Part shown: positions 1 to 7,875 of the stretch, in pieces | Numbering within the stretch: position 1 is the first letter of the stretch | How the letters are laid out: each line of letters opens with the position of its first letter | Assembly: GCA_023388175.1 (NCBI GenBank) | Contig: JAEWGT010000015.1 | Span: forward strand, 1 to 64,000 | Source: Pseudomonadota bacterium | Lineage (GTDB): Bacteria; Pseudomonadota; Alphaproteobacteria; Rhizobiales; Devosiaceae | Direction: 5' to 3' | Length of the DNA: 64,000 bases | The notes under the pieces: model-generated | Told to the model about the DNA's origin: nothing | Database searches by the model: none | Seen by the model: only the letters and a program-made list of their open reading frames with translations | Translations under genes and position numbers: made by a program

Positions 1-3
1 GCG

Positions 4-74
4 GCATGGGGCGAGGTTCGCCTCGGTGCCGGTCGTCCGGCGAAAGTAAAGGTGAGGAAAACCTCGCCCCATGC
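4..74. repeat. 15-bp perfect inverted repeat around a GC-rich hairpin
   Basis: Bases 4-18 (GCATGGGGCGAGGTT) are the exact reverse complement of bases 60-74. The 41-bp interior contains a second short hairpin (GCCGG-tcgt-CCGGC). The whole folds as a long interrupted stem on either strand. It is not followed by a T tract, so it is not an obvious terminator. It is probably a dispersed intergenic palindromic element, but only one copy was noticed in the window. Confidence 0.7.
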
Positions 75-408
75 ACCGGAGGCTCGTTCTGACGCGCTGG
101 GCCGGGCGGATTTGCGTCCGCTTGCCATCCATGAGGGACTGCTTCGTCTTCGCCCTGCTGGCGACGTGGCAGTTGCCGATCCGGTGCAGCCCGATCGGCC
201 CGACATGGTCTCCCCGGCATTGCTGGGTAAGGCCCTCCATACGCGTGAACGGAAGACAGGCGACCCCGTCTCCATCCGGTCCCCCGCACCGATTGTTCGT
301 CGCGACCGCGCAGCCTGTGCAGGGGTGGGAACAATGTGCCTGAGGAATTGGGAGGCGGGGATAAGTTTTCAGGCTTCAGCTCTGTCCTGAAACAGAACCG
401 CGCCCCTT

Positions 409-480
409 CGTCATTGCCGGGCCTGTCCCGGCAATCCAGTCTTTGGCGGCATGGACCACCGGGACGAGCCCGGTGGTGAC
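409..480. repeat. REP-like double hairpin element
   Basis: Two perfect hairpins lie back to back. The first is ATTGCCGGG-cctgt-CCCGGCAAT (413-435). The second is CCACCGGG-acgag-CCCGGTGG (456-476). The outer edges read cgtca and tgacg, so the whole unit is itself a larger palindrome. This organisation is typical of short intergenic palindromic elements found many times in Hyphomicrobiales genomes. A diverged relative lies near 27093-27186. Confidence 0.75.
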
Positions 481-566
481 GATGGGGGAGAGAGCGTTGT
501 CTTTGAACGACAAAACGATCTGGTTGGCGCTACGCGCGGGCATTGGGCGCTCGTACCTCCTCCCAA

Positions 567-586
567 CCTCCCCTGGCAGGGGGAGG
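567..586. repeat. Short CCTCCCC/GGGGAGG palindrome
   Basis: CCTCCCC (567-573) pairs with GGGGAGG (580-586) across a six-base loop. Flanking sequence (ctcccaacctc before, ggtcggcggtgag after) resembles another common rhizobial intergenic palindrome. No function is evident. Confidence 0.5.
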
Positions 587-669
587 GGTCGGCGGTGAGT
601 TGGCGACATGTGGCCAAGCCGCTTGTGACCGCTAAACCAGGAATGGATCGCAGCGCAAAACTGAACGGT

Positions 670-1221
670 TTATGCCTCGGTAGGCCGAGTAACCTGCGGG
701 CGTCCAACCGTCTTTGCCAGCTCAGCCACATCGAGGAAAAAATCGGCCTGCCGGCGCAGGTCGTCGGAGATCATCGGAGTTGAAGTGGTCATGGTCGACA
801 CCACGGTCACGCGCTTGCCCTTGCGCTGCAGGGCAGCAACCAGCGCAGTAAAATCTCCGTCACCGGAAAACAGGACCAGATGGTCGTAATAGGGGGAAAT
901 TTCGAGCGCATCGACCGCCAGCTCGATGTCCATATTCCCCTTGATCTTGCGGCGCCCGGCGGCGTCGGTGAATTCCTTGGCGGGCTTGGTGACCACCGTG
1001 TAGCCATTATAGTCCAGCCAGTCGATCAGCGGACGGATAGAGGAATATTCCTGGTCCTCGACCAGCGCCGTGTAATAATTGGCCCGCAGAAGATAGGCCT
1101 TCGAGCTGAATTCGGTGAGCAGTTTGCGGTAGTCTATATCGATGCCTATTGCCTTGGAGGTCGCGTATAGATTGGCGCCATCAATGAAAAGGGCGATCTT
1201 CTCACGCGGATCAATGGCCAT
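670..1221 (-). CDS. NYN domain (LabA/DUF88-like) putative RNase
   Basis: A 183-residue protein of the NYN/LabA-like family (PIN-fold, metal-dependent nucleases), probably a cytosolic RNase; its substrate is unknown. The first conserved Asp is in the FIDGANLY motif near the N-terminus. A central DIELAVDAL block and an LFSGDGDF acidic motif supply the other metal ligands, followed by the GKRVTVVS strand and a DLRRQADFF tail. The ATG at 1221 is chosen because GGAG precedes it by about ten bases and the family starts there; the longer frame to 1260 has no ribosome site. It is divergent from rpoZ, the usual arrangement in related genomes. All acidic residues expected for activity appear present. 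Confidence 0.88.
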   Translation of the reverse strand: MAIDPREKIALFIDGANLYATSKAIGIDIDYRKLLTEFSSKAYLLRANYYTALVEDQEYSSIRPLIDWLDYNGYTVVTKPAKEFTDAAGRRKIKGNMDIELAVDALEISPYYDHLVLFSGDGDFTALVAALQRKGKRVTVVSTMTTSTPMISDDLRRQADFFLDVAELAKTVGRPQVTRPTEA

Positions 1222-1381
1222 ATAACAAGCTCCAGAAGGGGCGCTGCCCCGCAATTGCAATGTGCTGCCGGCAAGCGCCGCTGAAAGCTGAAACCGCTCA
1301 AAAACAACTTAAGTTCGGTGTTCGCACATTTTCGCCGGACGGACAAGGCGCAGCCGCCTGCCTTCATTGGCCGACTAAACC

Positions 1382-1410
1382 TTGTCATAGCGGGCTCCAT
1401 CGTGTATTGC
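1382..1410 (+). promoter_or_regulatory. Candidate sigma-70 promoter of rpoZ
   Basis: TTGTCA (1382-1387) and TATTGC (1405-1410) are separated by 17 bases and end about 30 bases before the rpoZ start. This fits the TTG-rich -35 and relaxed -10 of alphaproteobacterial housekeeping promoters. The call is by inspection only. Confidence 0.45.
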
Positions 1411-1441
1411 GGGCCTTCTTCCCCCTATTGTGGAGACGTTC

Positions 1442-1810
1442 GTGGCACGCGTCACCGTTGAAGACTGCATTGAAAAGGTCGAAAACCGCTTTGACCTCGT
1501 CCTCATGGCCGCTCATCGCGCGCGCATGATTTCCTCCGGCGCCCAGATCACGGTTCCGCGCGACAACGACAAGAATCCCGTTGTGGCACTTCGTGAAATT
1601 GGCGACGGCACCATTTCGCCTGAAGACCTGCACGAGGATCTGATTCACTCGCTGCAGAAATATGTCGAGGTCGACGAACCCGAATCCAGCGCGGCTCCGC
1701 TTATCGAAAGCGCTGGCGACGACGATTCGATCAATTTCGATACGATCAGCGAAGAAGAATTGCTGCGTGGCATTGAGAGCCTTGCTCCCCCGGAGCGCCG
1801 CGACGACTAA
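1442..1810 (+). CDS. rpoZ: DNA-directed RNA polymerase subunit omega
   Basis: This 122-residue omega subunit helps fold and assemble the beta-prime subunit of RNA polymerase. The N-terminus MARVTVEDC followed by ENRFDLVL, HRARMISSGA and the NDKNPVVALREI block is the standard alphaproteobacterial RpoZ signature. The C-terminal half is acidic and variable. I choose the GTG at 1442, six bases after GGAG, rather than the in-frame GTG at 1430, because orthologues begin MARVTVEDC. It lies about 130 bases upstream of rsh; pairing of rpoZ with the (p)ppGpp enzyme is conserved and makes sense, since omega forms part of a ppGpp site in many proteobacteria. Confidence 0.97.
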   Translation: MARVTVEDCIEKVENRFDLVLMAAHRARMISSGAQITVPRDNDKNPVVALREIGDGTISPEDLHEDLIHSLQKYVEVDEPESSAAPLIESAGDDDSINFDTISEEELLRGIESLAPPERRDD

Positions 1811-1943
1811 ACTGCGCGTAGATCAATAGTCGTTGCGCTGATGCGCTGCGCAACTATATGGAGAGCGTCCGGCATGCGTCGGGCGCTCTTTTCATTTCCG
1901 TTGCAGGCGCTAAGCTCACCACCTTGAGCGAGCGACTAAACCC

Positions 1944-4229
1944 ATGATGCGTCAGTATGAACTCGTCGAACGCGTTCAGGCTTATAACCCGAACGCCGAC
2001 GAGAATTTGTTGAACAAGGCCTATGTGTACGCCATGCAGAAGCATGGCTCGCAAAAACGCGCCTCCGGCGACCCCTATTTCAACCATCCCCTCGAAGTCG
2101 CGGCCATTCTCACCGAGCTCAAGCTCGATGATGCGTCCATCGCGGTCGGCCTGCTGCATGACACCATCGAGGATACGGACGCCACCCGCGCCGAAATCGA
2201 CCAGCTTTTCGGCCCCGAGATCGGCACTATCGTCGATGGCCTGACCAAGATCGAACGGCTCAATCTCGTCTCCCGGGAGGAGGCTCAGGCCGAAAACCTG
2301 CGCAAGCTGCTGCTCGCCATCAGCCAGGATGTGCGCGTATTGCTGGTCAAGCTCGCCGACCGGCTGCACAATATGCGCACGCTGCAGTTCATGGCGCCCG
2401 AAAAGCAGCGGCGTATCGCGCAGGAAACCATGGATATCTATGCACCGCTCGCCGGGCGCATGGGCATGCAGGATATGCGCAACGAGCTGGAAGACCTGTC
2501 CTTTGGCATTCTCCAGCCCGATCACTACAAGGCCATCGTCGCCCGCCTCGAACAGATGCAGGCAGACAATCAGGAAACCATTGAGACCATCACCACCGAG
2601 TTGACCGAGCGGCTGGCCGATGTCGGCATCACGGCGCGGGTCAAGGCGCGGGTGAAGTCGCCCTATTCGATCTTCTCCAAGATCGAACGCAAATCGATCG
2701 CGCTTGAGCAGCTTTCCGACATGATCGGATTCCGGGTCGTCGTGGGATCGGTGGAGGAGTGCTACCGGACCATCGGGCTCATCCATACGCAGTGGAAAGT
2801 CGTGCCGGGACGCTTCAAGGACTATATCTCGGTTCCCAAGCACAATGACTATCAGTCGATCCATACGACAATTGTCGGCCCCAGCCGCCAGCGCGTCGAA
2901 CTGCAGATCCGCACAGAGGATATGGACCGCATCGCCGAGTTCGGTATCGCCGCGCATGCGCTCTACAAGGATGGCGCTTCGGCCAATCTGGGGCGCATCG
3001 AAATGGAATCGCATGCCTATGGCTCATTGCGGCAGACCATTTCCCACCTGACCTCGGGCATCGCGTCCGAGGATTTCCTTGAATACACCAAGCTCGAGCT
3101 GTTTCAGGATCAGGTCTTCTGCTTCACCCCGCGCGGGCGCCTCATCGCCCTGCCGCGCGGCGCCACAGCCATCGATTTTGCCTATGCGCTCCATACCGAT
3201 ATTGGCGATACCTGCGTCGGCGCCAAGATCAACGGCCTGATCCTGCCGCTCGTCACCCAGCTTAGAAGCGGGGATGAAGTGGAAATTCTGCGCGACCATA
3301 ACCACCGGCCCCCGGCCAACTGGATCGGCATTGCCGCCACCGGCAAGGCCCGCGCCGCCATCCGTCGCGCAGTGCGTCAGTCCGCCGCCCAACGTGCCTT
3401 TGCGCTGGGCGAGCATGTGCTCAACATGATGCTGGAACGCGAAGGCGTCATGCTGGATGAGTCTGAATCCAAGGCGCTGGCCGAGGCGCTGGACCAGCCG
3501 GGCAGGCGCGACATGCTGATTGCCGTGGGGGAGGGCAAGATCGGCTCCGAGCCGCTCGGCAATGCGCTGGCCCAGATCAAGGGTATCCGCAAGCGCCGCC
3601 GCAAGCTCAACCTCCCCGTGGCCGACACTGCCGATGGCTGGTTCGCGCTGCGCGCCTCCGATCAGTTCCGCTTCCGCGTGCCGGGTGGACAGCGCTCGGG
3701 CGCCCAGGGCCAGGCGGCCCTGGCCCAGCTCGACTTCCACACGCCGGTCCATATTTCCGGCGAAGGCGTGGTGCCCGGGGACCGGCTGGTCGGCATTCTT
3801 GAGCCCGGCAAGCCGCTCACCGTCTATCCCATCCATTCCGATGCGCTGATCGCCAAGCACGACAGCGACCTCGCCTGGGTGGATGTGCGCTGGAACCTGG
3901 CCGGCAGGGAAGACCAGCTTTACGCCACGGTTGTGTCGATGGAATCGGTCAATAAGCCCGGCTCGCTGGCGCAGATTTCGTCGGCCATTGCCGCCTGCGA
4001 GGCCAATATCAACAATCTGGTCATGCGCATGATTTCGCCGGACTTCCACCAGATGATCTTTGAAATCGAGGTGCGCGACCTTGCGCAACTCACCGATGTC
4101 CTGCAAACGCTCAAGCGCAGCCCGGGCCTTTCAGCCGTCCAGCGGGCAGGCATTCGCGAGGCGGGGATGATCTCCACGCTCGAATGGGACGGCAAGGTGG
4201 ACAGGAGTTTGCGCCATGACGAAAGATGA
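1944..4229 (+). CDS. rsh: Bifunctional (p)ppGpp synthetase/hydrolase RSH
   Basis: This 761-residue long RSH enzyme makes and degrades (p)ppGpp in the stringent response. The N-terminal hydrolase domain shows FNHP (His48) and the His72-Asp73 pair in LLHDTIEDT. The synthetase domain follows, with the motif RFKD at residues 290-293, the RXKD form that marks bifunctional Rel/SpoT-type enzymes rather than EXDD of RelA. A TGS domain (about 385-450, DQVFCFTPRGRLIALPRG) and a C-terminal ACT domain (about 665-745) provide regulation on the ribosome. Two adjacent ATGs (1944 and 1947) are possible starts. The last 14 bases overlap pyrE, implying translational coupling. As the expected single long RSH of an alphaproteobacterium it should cover both activities. 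Confidence 0.96.
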   Translation: MMRQYELVERVQAYNPNADENLLNKAYVYAMQKHGSQKRASGDPYFNHPLEVAAILTELKLDDASIAVGLLHDTIEDTDATRAEIDQLFGPEIGTIVDGLTKIERLNLVSREEAQAENLRKLLLAISQDVRVLLVKLADRLHNMRTLQFMAPEKQRRIAQETMDIYAPLAGRMGMQDMRNELEDLSFGILQPDHYKAIVARLEQMQADNQETIETITTELTERLADVGITARVKARVKSPYSIFSKIERKSIALEQLSDMIGFRVVVGSVEECYRTIGLIHTQWKVVPGRFKDYISVPKHNDYQSIHTTIVGPSRQRVELQIRTEDMDRIAEFGIAAHALYKDGASANLGRIEMESHAYGSLRQTISHLTSGIASEDFLEYTKLELFQDQVFCFTPRGRLIALPRGATAIDFAYALHTDIGDTCVGAKINGLILPLVTQLRSGDEVEILRDHNHRPPANWIGIAATGKARAAIRRAVRQSAAQRAFALGEHVLNMMLEREGVMLDESESKALAEALDQPGRRDMLIAVGEGKIGSEPLGNALAQIKGIRKRRRKLNLPVADTADGWFALRASDQFRFRVPGGQRSGAQGQAALAQLDFHTPVHISGEGVVPGDRLVGILEPGKPLTVYPIHSDALIAKHDSDLAWVDVRWNLAGREDQLYATVVSMESVNKPGSLAQISSAIAACEANINNLVMRMISPDFHQMIFEIEVRDLAQLTDVLQTLKRSPGLSAVQRAGIREAGMISTLEWDGKVDRSLRHDER

Positions 4230-4806
4230 AGTGCTGGACATCTTCCGCGAATGCCACGCCATGCTGGAGGGGCATTTCATTCTTTCCTCCGGCCTGCGCT
4301 CGCCGGTGTTTTTGCAGAAGGCGCGGGTGTTTCAATATGCCCACCAGACCGAAAAGCTCTGCAAGGCGCTGGCCGAACGCATCCGGGCCGAAGTGCCGGG
4401 CGTCACCAAGGTGGTCTCGCCGGCAATCGGCGGCATCATTCCCGGCTACGAGACTGCGCGCCATCTGGGCCTGCCCAGCCTCTATACCGAGCGCGTCGAC
4501 GGGCAGTTCGAGCTGCGCCGGGGTTTTGAGATCGCTCCCGACGACGTCGTCGTGATCGTGGAAGATATCGTCTCGACCGGCCTTTCCATCCGCGAATGCG
4601 TGGATGCCCTGCGCCGCATCGGCGCCAATGTCGCCGCTGCGGCCTGCATCATCGACCGTTCCGCCGGGGAGGCCGATGTCGGCGTACCGCTGGTGAGCCT
4701 GATCGAATACAAGGTGCCCGCCTATCCGGCCGATCAATTGCCGCCCGAACTGGCGGCCATTCCGGCCGTAAAGCCCGGCAGCCGTGGCATTCAAGGCGTC
4801 AAATGA
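4216..4806 (+). CDS. pyrE: Orotate phosphoribosyltransferase
   Basis: This 196-residue cytosolic enzyme joins orotate and PRPP to form OMP in de novo pyrimidine synthesis. The PRPP-binding loop is VVIVEDIVSTGLS, with the adjacent acidic pair Glu-Asp. The LSSGLRSPVFLQ segment near residues 23-34 is the substrate-binding N-terminal hood typical of the alphaproteobacterial form. It begins inside the end of rsh (14-base overlap), and its TGA overlaps the acpS ATG, so it is in the middle of a tightly coupled operon. The rsh-pyrE-acpS order is common in Hyphomicrobiales. Confidence 0.95.
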   Translation: MTKDEVLDIFRECHAMLEGHFILSSGLRSPVFLQKARVFQYAHQTEKLCKALAERIRAEVPGVTKVVSPAIGGIIPGYETARHLGLPSLYTERVDGQFELRRGFEIAPDDVVVIVEDIVSTGLSIRECVDALRRIGANVAAAACIIDRSAGEADVGVPLVSLIEYKVPAYPADQLPPELAAIPAVKPGSRGIQGVK

Positions 4807-5231
4807 TCATCGGCCTCGGTTCGGACCTCATCCAGATCCATCGCGTGCAGCAGACGCTTGATCGCTTCGGCGACCGTTTCGTGCAGCGCTGCTTTACCGA
4901 GATCGAACAGAAGAAGTCCGACCGCCGCGCCGAGCGCGCCGCTTCCTATGCCAAGCGTTTCGCCGCCAAGGAAGCCTGTTCCAAGGCGCTGGGCACCGGC
5001 ATTTCCTGGGGTGTCTATTGGCGCGACATGGGCGTGGTGAACCTGCCCTCGGGCAAGCCGACCATGCGCCTGACCAATGGAGCCGCCAAGGCGCTGTCGC
5101 GGCTTGTGCCGGCGGGGCATGAGCCCCATATCCACCTGACCATCACCGATGATGCCGGGCTGGCTCAGGCCTTCGTGATCATCGAAGCCCTGCCCATCAA
5201 GGACGTTGACCCGGCTGGGACAAACGCCTAA
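4803..5231 (+). CDS. acpS: Holo-[acyl-carrier-protein] synthase
   Basis: This 142-residue enzyme transfers the 4'-phosphopantetheine arm of CoA to apo-ACP and so activates fatty acid synthesis. The start motif IIGLGSDLIQIHR contains the metal-binding Asp, and KRFAAKEACSKALGTG is the second signature with the catalytic Glu-Lys region. The C-terminus HIHLTITDDAGLAQAFV matches the family core. The ATG overlaps the pyrE stop (ATGA). The length is near the family norm of about 125-140 residues, with a short C-terminal tail. A longer open frame upstream in the same phase is inside pyrE and is not used. Confidence 0.95.
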   Translation: MIIGLGSDLIQIHRVQQTLDRFGDRFVQRCFTEIEQKKSDRRAERAASYAKRFAAKEACSKALGTGISWGVYWRDMGVVNLPSGKPTMRLTNGAAKALSRLVPAGHEPHIHLTITDDAGLAQAFVIIEALPIKDVDPAGTNA

Positions 5232-5261
5232 CCCTTCCGCACCGCCCAATCGGGGAAGTCC

Positions 5262-6086
5262 ATGACACAGCCTGCCGACAAGACCGCCAAGAAATCCGCC
5301 ACCAATGAATGGGTGGAAACCTTCGTGGTGATTGTTGAAGCGCTGCTCATCGCCATCGTGTTGCGGTTCTTCCTCTACCAGCCGTTCTCGATTCCAACGG
5401 CATCGATGCAGCAGACCCTGATGATTGGCGACTATTTCGTCGCCAACAAATATGTCTGGGGCTACGGCAAGCATTCCTTCTCGCTGGGCCGCTATGGCGA
5501 TTTCGCGCTGCTCGATTTCGAGCTGCCGATCAATAATCGCATCTTCGGCCGCGATCCCAACCGTGGCGATGTCGCTGTGTTCCGCCCGGTGCCGCAGAAT
5601 ATGGAATATATCAAGCGCATCGTCGGCATGCCGGGCGACCGCATCCAGATGCGCGAGGGCCGGCTGTATATCAATGACGTGATGGTGGAGCGCGAGGCCT
5701 TGGGCACCAAGCTCGATACCGACAGCAATGGCGATACCCGTGAGGTCACCGTTTACCGGGAGACCTTCCCCGAGGGCTCGACCCACATCATTCAGGAAAT
5801 CGGCGACAACCTTTCGCTCGACAATACGCCTGAATATCTCGTGCCCGCCGGCCACTATTTCATGATGGGCGACAATCGCGACCGTTCCGCGGACAGCCGC
5901 GTGCTGAGCCAGGTCGGCTATGTTCCTGCCGTCAACCTGATCGCCAAGGCAGAGGCGCGCTTCTTCTCCATCAAGGATAATCTGCCGCCCTGGCAGATCT
6001 GGCAATGGCCCGCCAATGTGCGCTGGGACCGCATGTTCCAGTCCGTCTATGGCGATGCGCCGTATGACACGACGGAAGCACCGTGA
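5262..6086 (+). CDS. lepB: Signal peptidase I
   Basis: A membrane-bound serine protease of 274 residues that removes Sec and Tat signal peptides. One N-terminal membrane segment (about residues 20-38) is followed by the catalytic serine motif IPTASMQQTL (Ser48) and the catalytic lysine in EYIKRIVGMPGD (Lys118). Box E, GDNRDRSADSR, lies near residues 203-213. The bulk of the protein is the periplasmic catalytic domain. It has a 30-base gap after acpS and its TGA overlaps the GTG of rnc. A lepB-rnc-era cluster is widely conserved. Confidence 0.96.
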   Translation: MTQPADKTAKKSATNEWVETFVVIVEALLIAIVLRFFLYQPFSIPTASMQQTLMIGDYFVANKYVWGYGKHSFSLGRYGDFALLDFELPINNRIFGRDPNRGDVAVFRPVPQNMEYIKRIVGMPGDRIQMREGRLYINDVMVEREALGTKLDTDSNGDTREVTVYRETFPEGSTHIIQEIGDNLSLDNTPEYLVPAGHYFMMGDNRDRSADSRVLSQVGYVPAVNLIAKAEARFFSIKDNLPPWQIWQWPANVRWDRMFQSVYGDAPYDTTEAP

Positions 6087-6790
6087 GCCGCCGCGACAAG
6101 ACCCACGAAAAGCTGCAGGTCCGTCTGGGTTACCGCTTTGCCGATCCGGACCTGCTGGAACGGGCGCTGACCCATGCCAGCGCCATTTCACCCGGCAAGC
6201 GCATCGAGCGCTCCTACCAGCGGCTTGAGTTTCTGGGCGACCGCGTGCTGGGGCTGGTGGTTGCCGATATGCTTTACCGGCTTTATCCCAAGTCCAATGA
6301 GGGTGATCTCAGCCGCACCCTCAATACGCTCGTGCGCAAGGAAACCTGTGCCGATATCGCGCGCCAGCTCGATCTGGGCAAGGAAATGATCCTGGGCGAC
6401 AGTGAGGCGCGGTCCGGCGGCGCCGACAAGGATGCCATTCTCGGCGACGTCACCGAAGCGGTGATCGGCGCGATTTATCTCGATGGCGGGCTAGAACCGG
6501 CGCGCAATTTCATCGAACGCAATTTTGAATCCTATCTGGCTGATGGGCAGGCCAGTCGCGCCGACGCCAAGACCACCTTGCAGGAATGGGCGCAGGCGCG
6601 CGGGCTGGAGCCCCCACTTTATGTGCTGGTCGAGCGCAACGGGCCGGACCATGCGCCTGAATTCACAATTGCCGTCGATCTTGCCGGCTTCGACCGCGTC
6701 GAGGCGACCGGCAATTCCAAGAAGATCGCCGAGCACAAGGCCGCCGAAGTTTTTCTCGTCCGCCAGCAAGTCTGGAAGGAAAAGCCATGA
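6083..6790 (+). CDS. rnc: Ribonuclease III
   Basis: This 235-residue double-strand-specific endoribonuclease processes rRNA precursors and structured mRNAs. The catalytic signature is QRLEFLGDRVLGLVVADML, and a second acidic helix is DVTEAVIGAIYLDGG. The C-terminal double-stranded RNA-binding domain starts at DAKTTLQEWAQ (about residue 160) and ends with KKIAEHKAAEVFL. The start is a GTG that overlaps the lepB stop by four bases. The 3' end overlaps era by four bases (ATGA), so lepB, rnc and era should be co-translated. Confidence 0.96.
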   Translation: MSRRDKTHEKLQVRLGYRFADPDLLERALTHASAISPGKRIERSYQRLEFLGDRVLGLVVADMLYRLYPKSNEGDLSRTLNTLVRKETCADIARQLDLGKEMILGDSEARSGGADKDAILGDVTEAVIGAIYLDGGLEPARNFIERNFESYLADGQASRADAKTTLQEWAQARGLEPPLYVLVERNGPDHAPEFTIAVDLAGFDRVEATGNSKKIAEHKAAEVFLVRQQVWKEKP

Positions 6791-7710
6791 ATACCCCCGA
6801 GGAACTTGCCGACACGTCCTGCGGCTTCATTGCGCTGGTCGGCGCGCCGAACGCCGGCAAATCCACGCTGCTCAATTCTCTGGTCGGCACCAAGGTCTCC
6901 ATCGTCACCCACAAGGCCCAGACGACCCGGTCGCAGGTTCGCGGCGTGCTGACGCTGGATCAGGCCCAACTGGTGTTCATCGACACGCCTGGAATTTTTG
7001 CGCCCAAGCGCCGTCTGGACCGGGCCATGGTGGACAGCGCCTGGGGCGGGGCAGGGGATGCCGACCTCGTGGCCTTTATCCTTGATGCCGAAAGGGGTTT
7101 AACGCCAGAAACGGAATCTCTGCTTGAGGGGCTGGAAAACATCCGTCAGCCCAAGGTGCTGATCCTCAACAAGATCGACACGGTCAAGCATGAGAGCCTG
7201 CTGGCCCTGTCGCAGACGCTGAACGAGCGCGCCCGCTTCGAGGCGACTTTCATGCTTTCTGCGCTCAAGGGCCATGGCGTCAAGGACTTCATCGACTGGT
7301 GCGTCAAGCATATCCCGCCCGGTCCGTGGCACTTCCCGGAAGATCACCTGACCGATCTCACCATGGCCATCACCGCCGCCGAGATCACGCGCGAAAAGCT
7401 GTTCCTGCGCGTCCATGACGAAATTCCCTATAACTCCACGGTCGAGACCGAGAGCTTCAAGATCCAGAAGGACGGCTCCTACAAGATCGACCAGGTGGTC
7501 TATGTCGCCCGCGACAGCCACAAGAAGATCGTGCTCGGCGCAGGCGGACAGACCATCAAGTCCATCGGCGCGGAAGCCCGTAAGGAACTGATGGCCATGT
7601 ATGAAGTACCCATCCACCTCTTCCTGTTCGTGAAGGTCCGCGAGAAATGGGCCGACGATCCGGAGCGGTATCGGGAAATGGGGCTGGAGTTTCCGAGCGG
7701 GAAGAACTAG
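6787..7710 (+). CDS. era: GTPase Era
   Basis: A 307-residue GTPase that binds the 3' end of 16S rRNA and assists 30S assembly. The G1 motif is GAPNAGKST, G3 is DTPG (IDTPGIF), G4 is NKID and the switch carries QTTRSQVRG. A C-terminal KH domain contains KKIVLGAGGQTIKSIG, the RNA-binding loop. Length and layout are standard. Era is the last gene before a paired palindromic repeat that separates it from recO by 165 bases. Confidence 0.97.
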   Translation: MNTPEELADTSCGFIALVGAPNAGKSTLLNSLVGTKVSIVTHKAQTTRSQVRGVLTLDQAQLVFIDTPGIFAPKRRLDRAMVDSAWGGAGDADLVAFILDAERGLTPETESLLEGLENIRQPKVLILNKIDTVKHESLLALSQTLNERARFEATFMLSALKGHGVKDFIDWCVKHIPPGPWHFPEDHLTDLTMAITAAEITREKLFLRVHDEIPYNSTVETESFKIQKDGSYKIDQVVYVARDSHKKIVLGAGGQTIKSIGAEARKELMAMYEVPIHLFLFVKVREKWADDPERYREMGLEFPSGKN

Positions 7711-7732
7711 GGGCTTTTGTCCTTCTTCCTTC

Positions 7733-7850
7733 GTGGGAGAAGGTGCCCGAAGGGCGGATGAGGGGTATGGACCTATCCTCGCACTGGATAATGTGGAAAG
7801 GCCCATACCCCTCATCCGTCTCGGCCTGCGGCCGATCCACCTTCTCCCAC
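7733..7850. repeat. Inverted pair of intergenic mosaic palindromes (era-recO)
   Basis: Two related units face each other. GTGGGAGAAGGTG (7733-7745) is the reverse complement of 7838-7850, and GGATGAGGGGTATGG (7756-7770) is the reverse complement of 7803-7817. Between the arms are the variable bits cccgaagggc and gtctcggcctgcggccgatc. This cccctcatccg / ccttctcccg vocabulary resembles the short intergenic elements called RIME and similar repeats in rhizobia. A second pair in the opposite orientation lies at 30867-31000. Confidence 0.85.
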
Positions 7851-7875
7851 AAGGGGAGAAGGGAAGAAGGTGTTC

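Larger units (their letters stand above)
1..669. other. Unassigned left-edge region with repeats
   Basis: No gene could be supported here. One frame is open on the plus strand from base 1 to 390, but its translation is rich in Arg, Pro and Ala, has mixed third-position composition and resembles no family known to me. The opposite strand is also open over much of it, which is common in GC-rich DNA. The stretch contains three separate inverted-repeat structures (4-74, 409-480 and 567-586), so it looks like a repeat-bearing intergenic spacer downstream of the NYN gene. In related genomes smpB often lies on this side, but no smpB end is visible. Confidence 0.5.

Noticed and set aside
1..390. Plus-strand open frame at the left edge as a gene
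   Set aside because: No family resemblance, weak codon bias, both strands open, and an inverted repeat lies inside it. Treated as unassigned region.
1430..1441. GTG at 1430 as the rpoZ start
   Set aside because: It would overlap the ribosome site, and omega proteins start with MARVTVEDC at 1442.
1854..3014. Long minus-strand frame opposite rsh
   Set aside because: It is antisense to a clearly conserved enzyme; GC-rich third positions keep the opposite strand open. The same holds for 3024-4106.
4791..6191. 466-codon minus-strand frame opposite acpS and lepB
   Set aside because: Antisense to two conserved genes; the translation is His/Gly/Asp-rich shadow sequence with no domain.
7711..7875. 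Era-recO spacer as a rho-independent terminator
   Set aside because: The structure is a pair of separated inverted units with a 30-base gap and no T tract at its end; it fits a dispersed repeat better.
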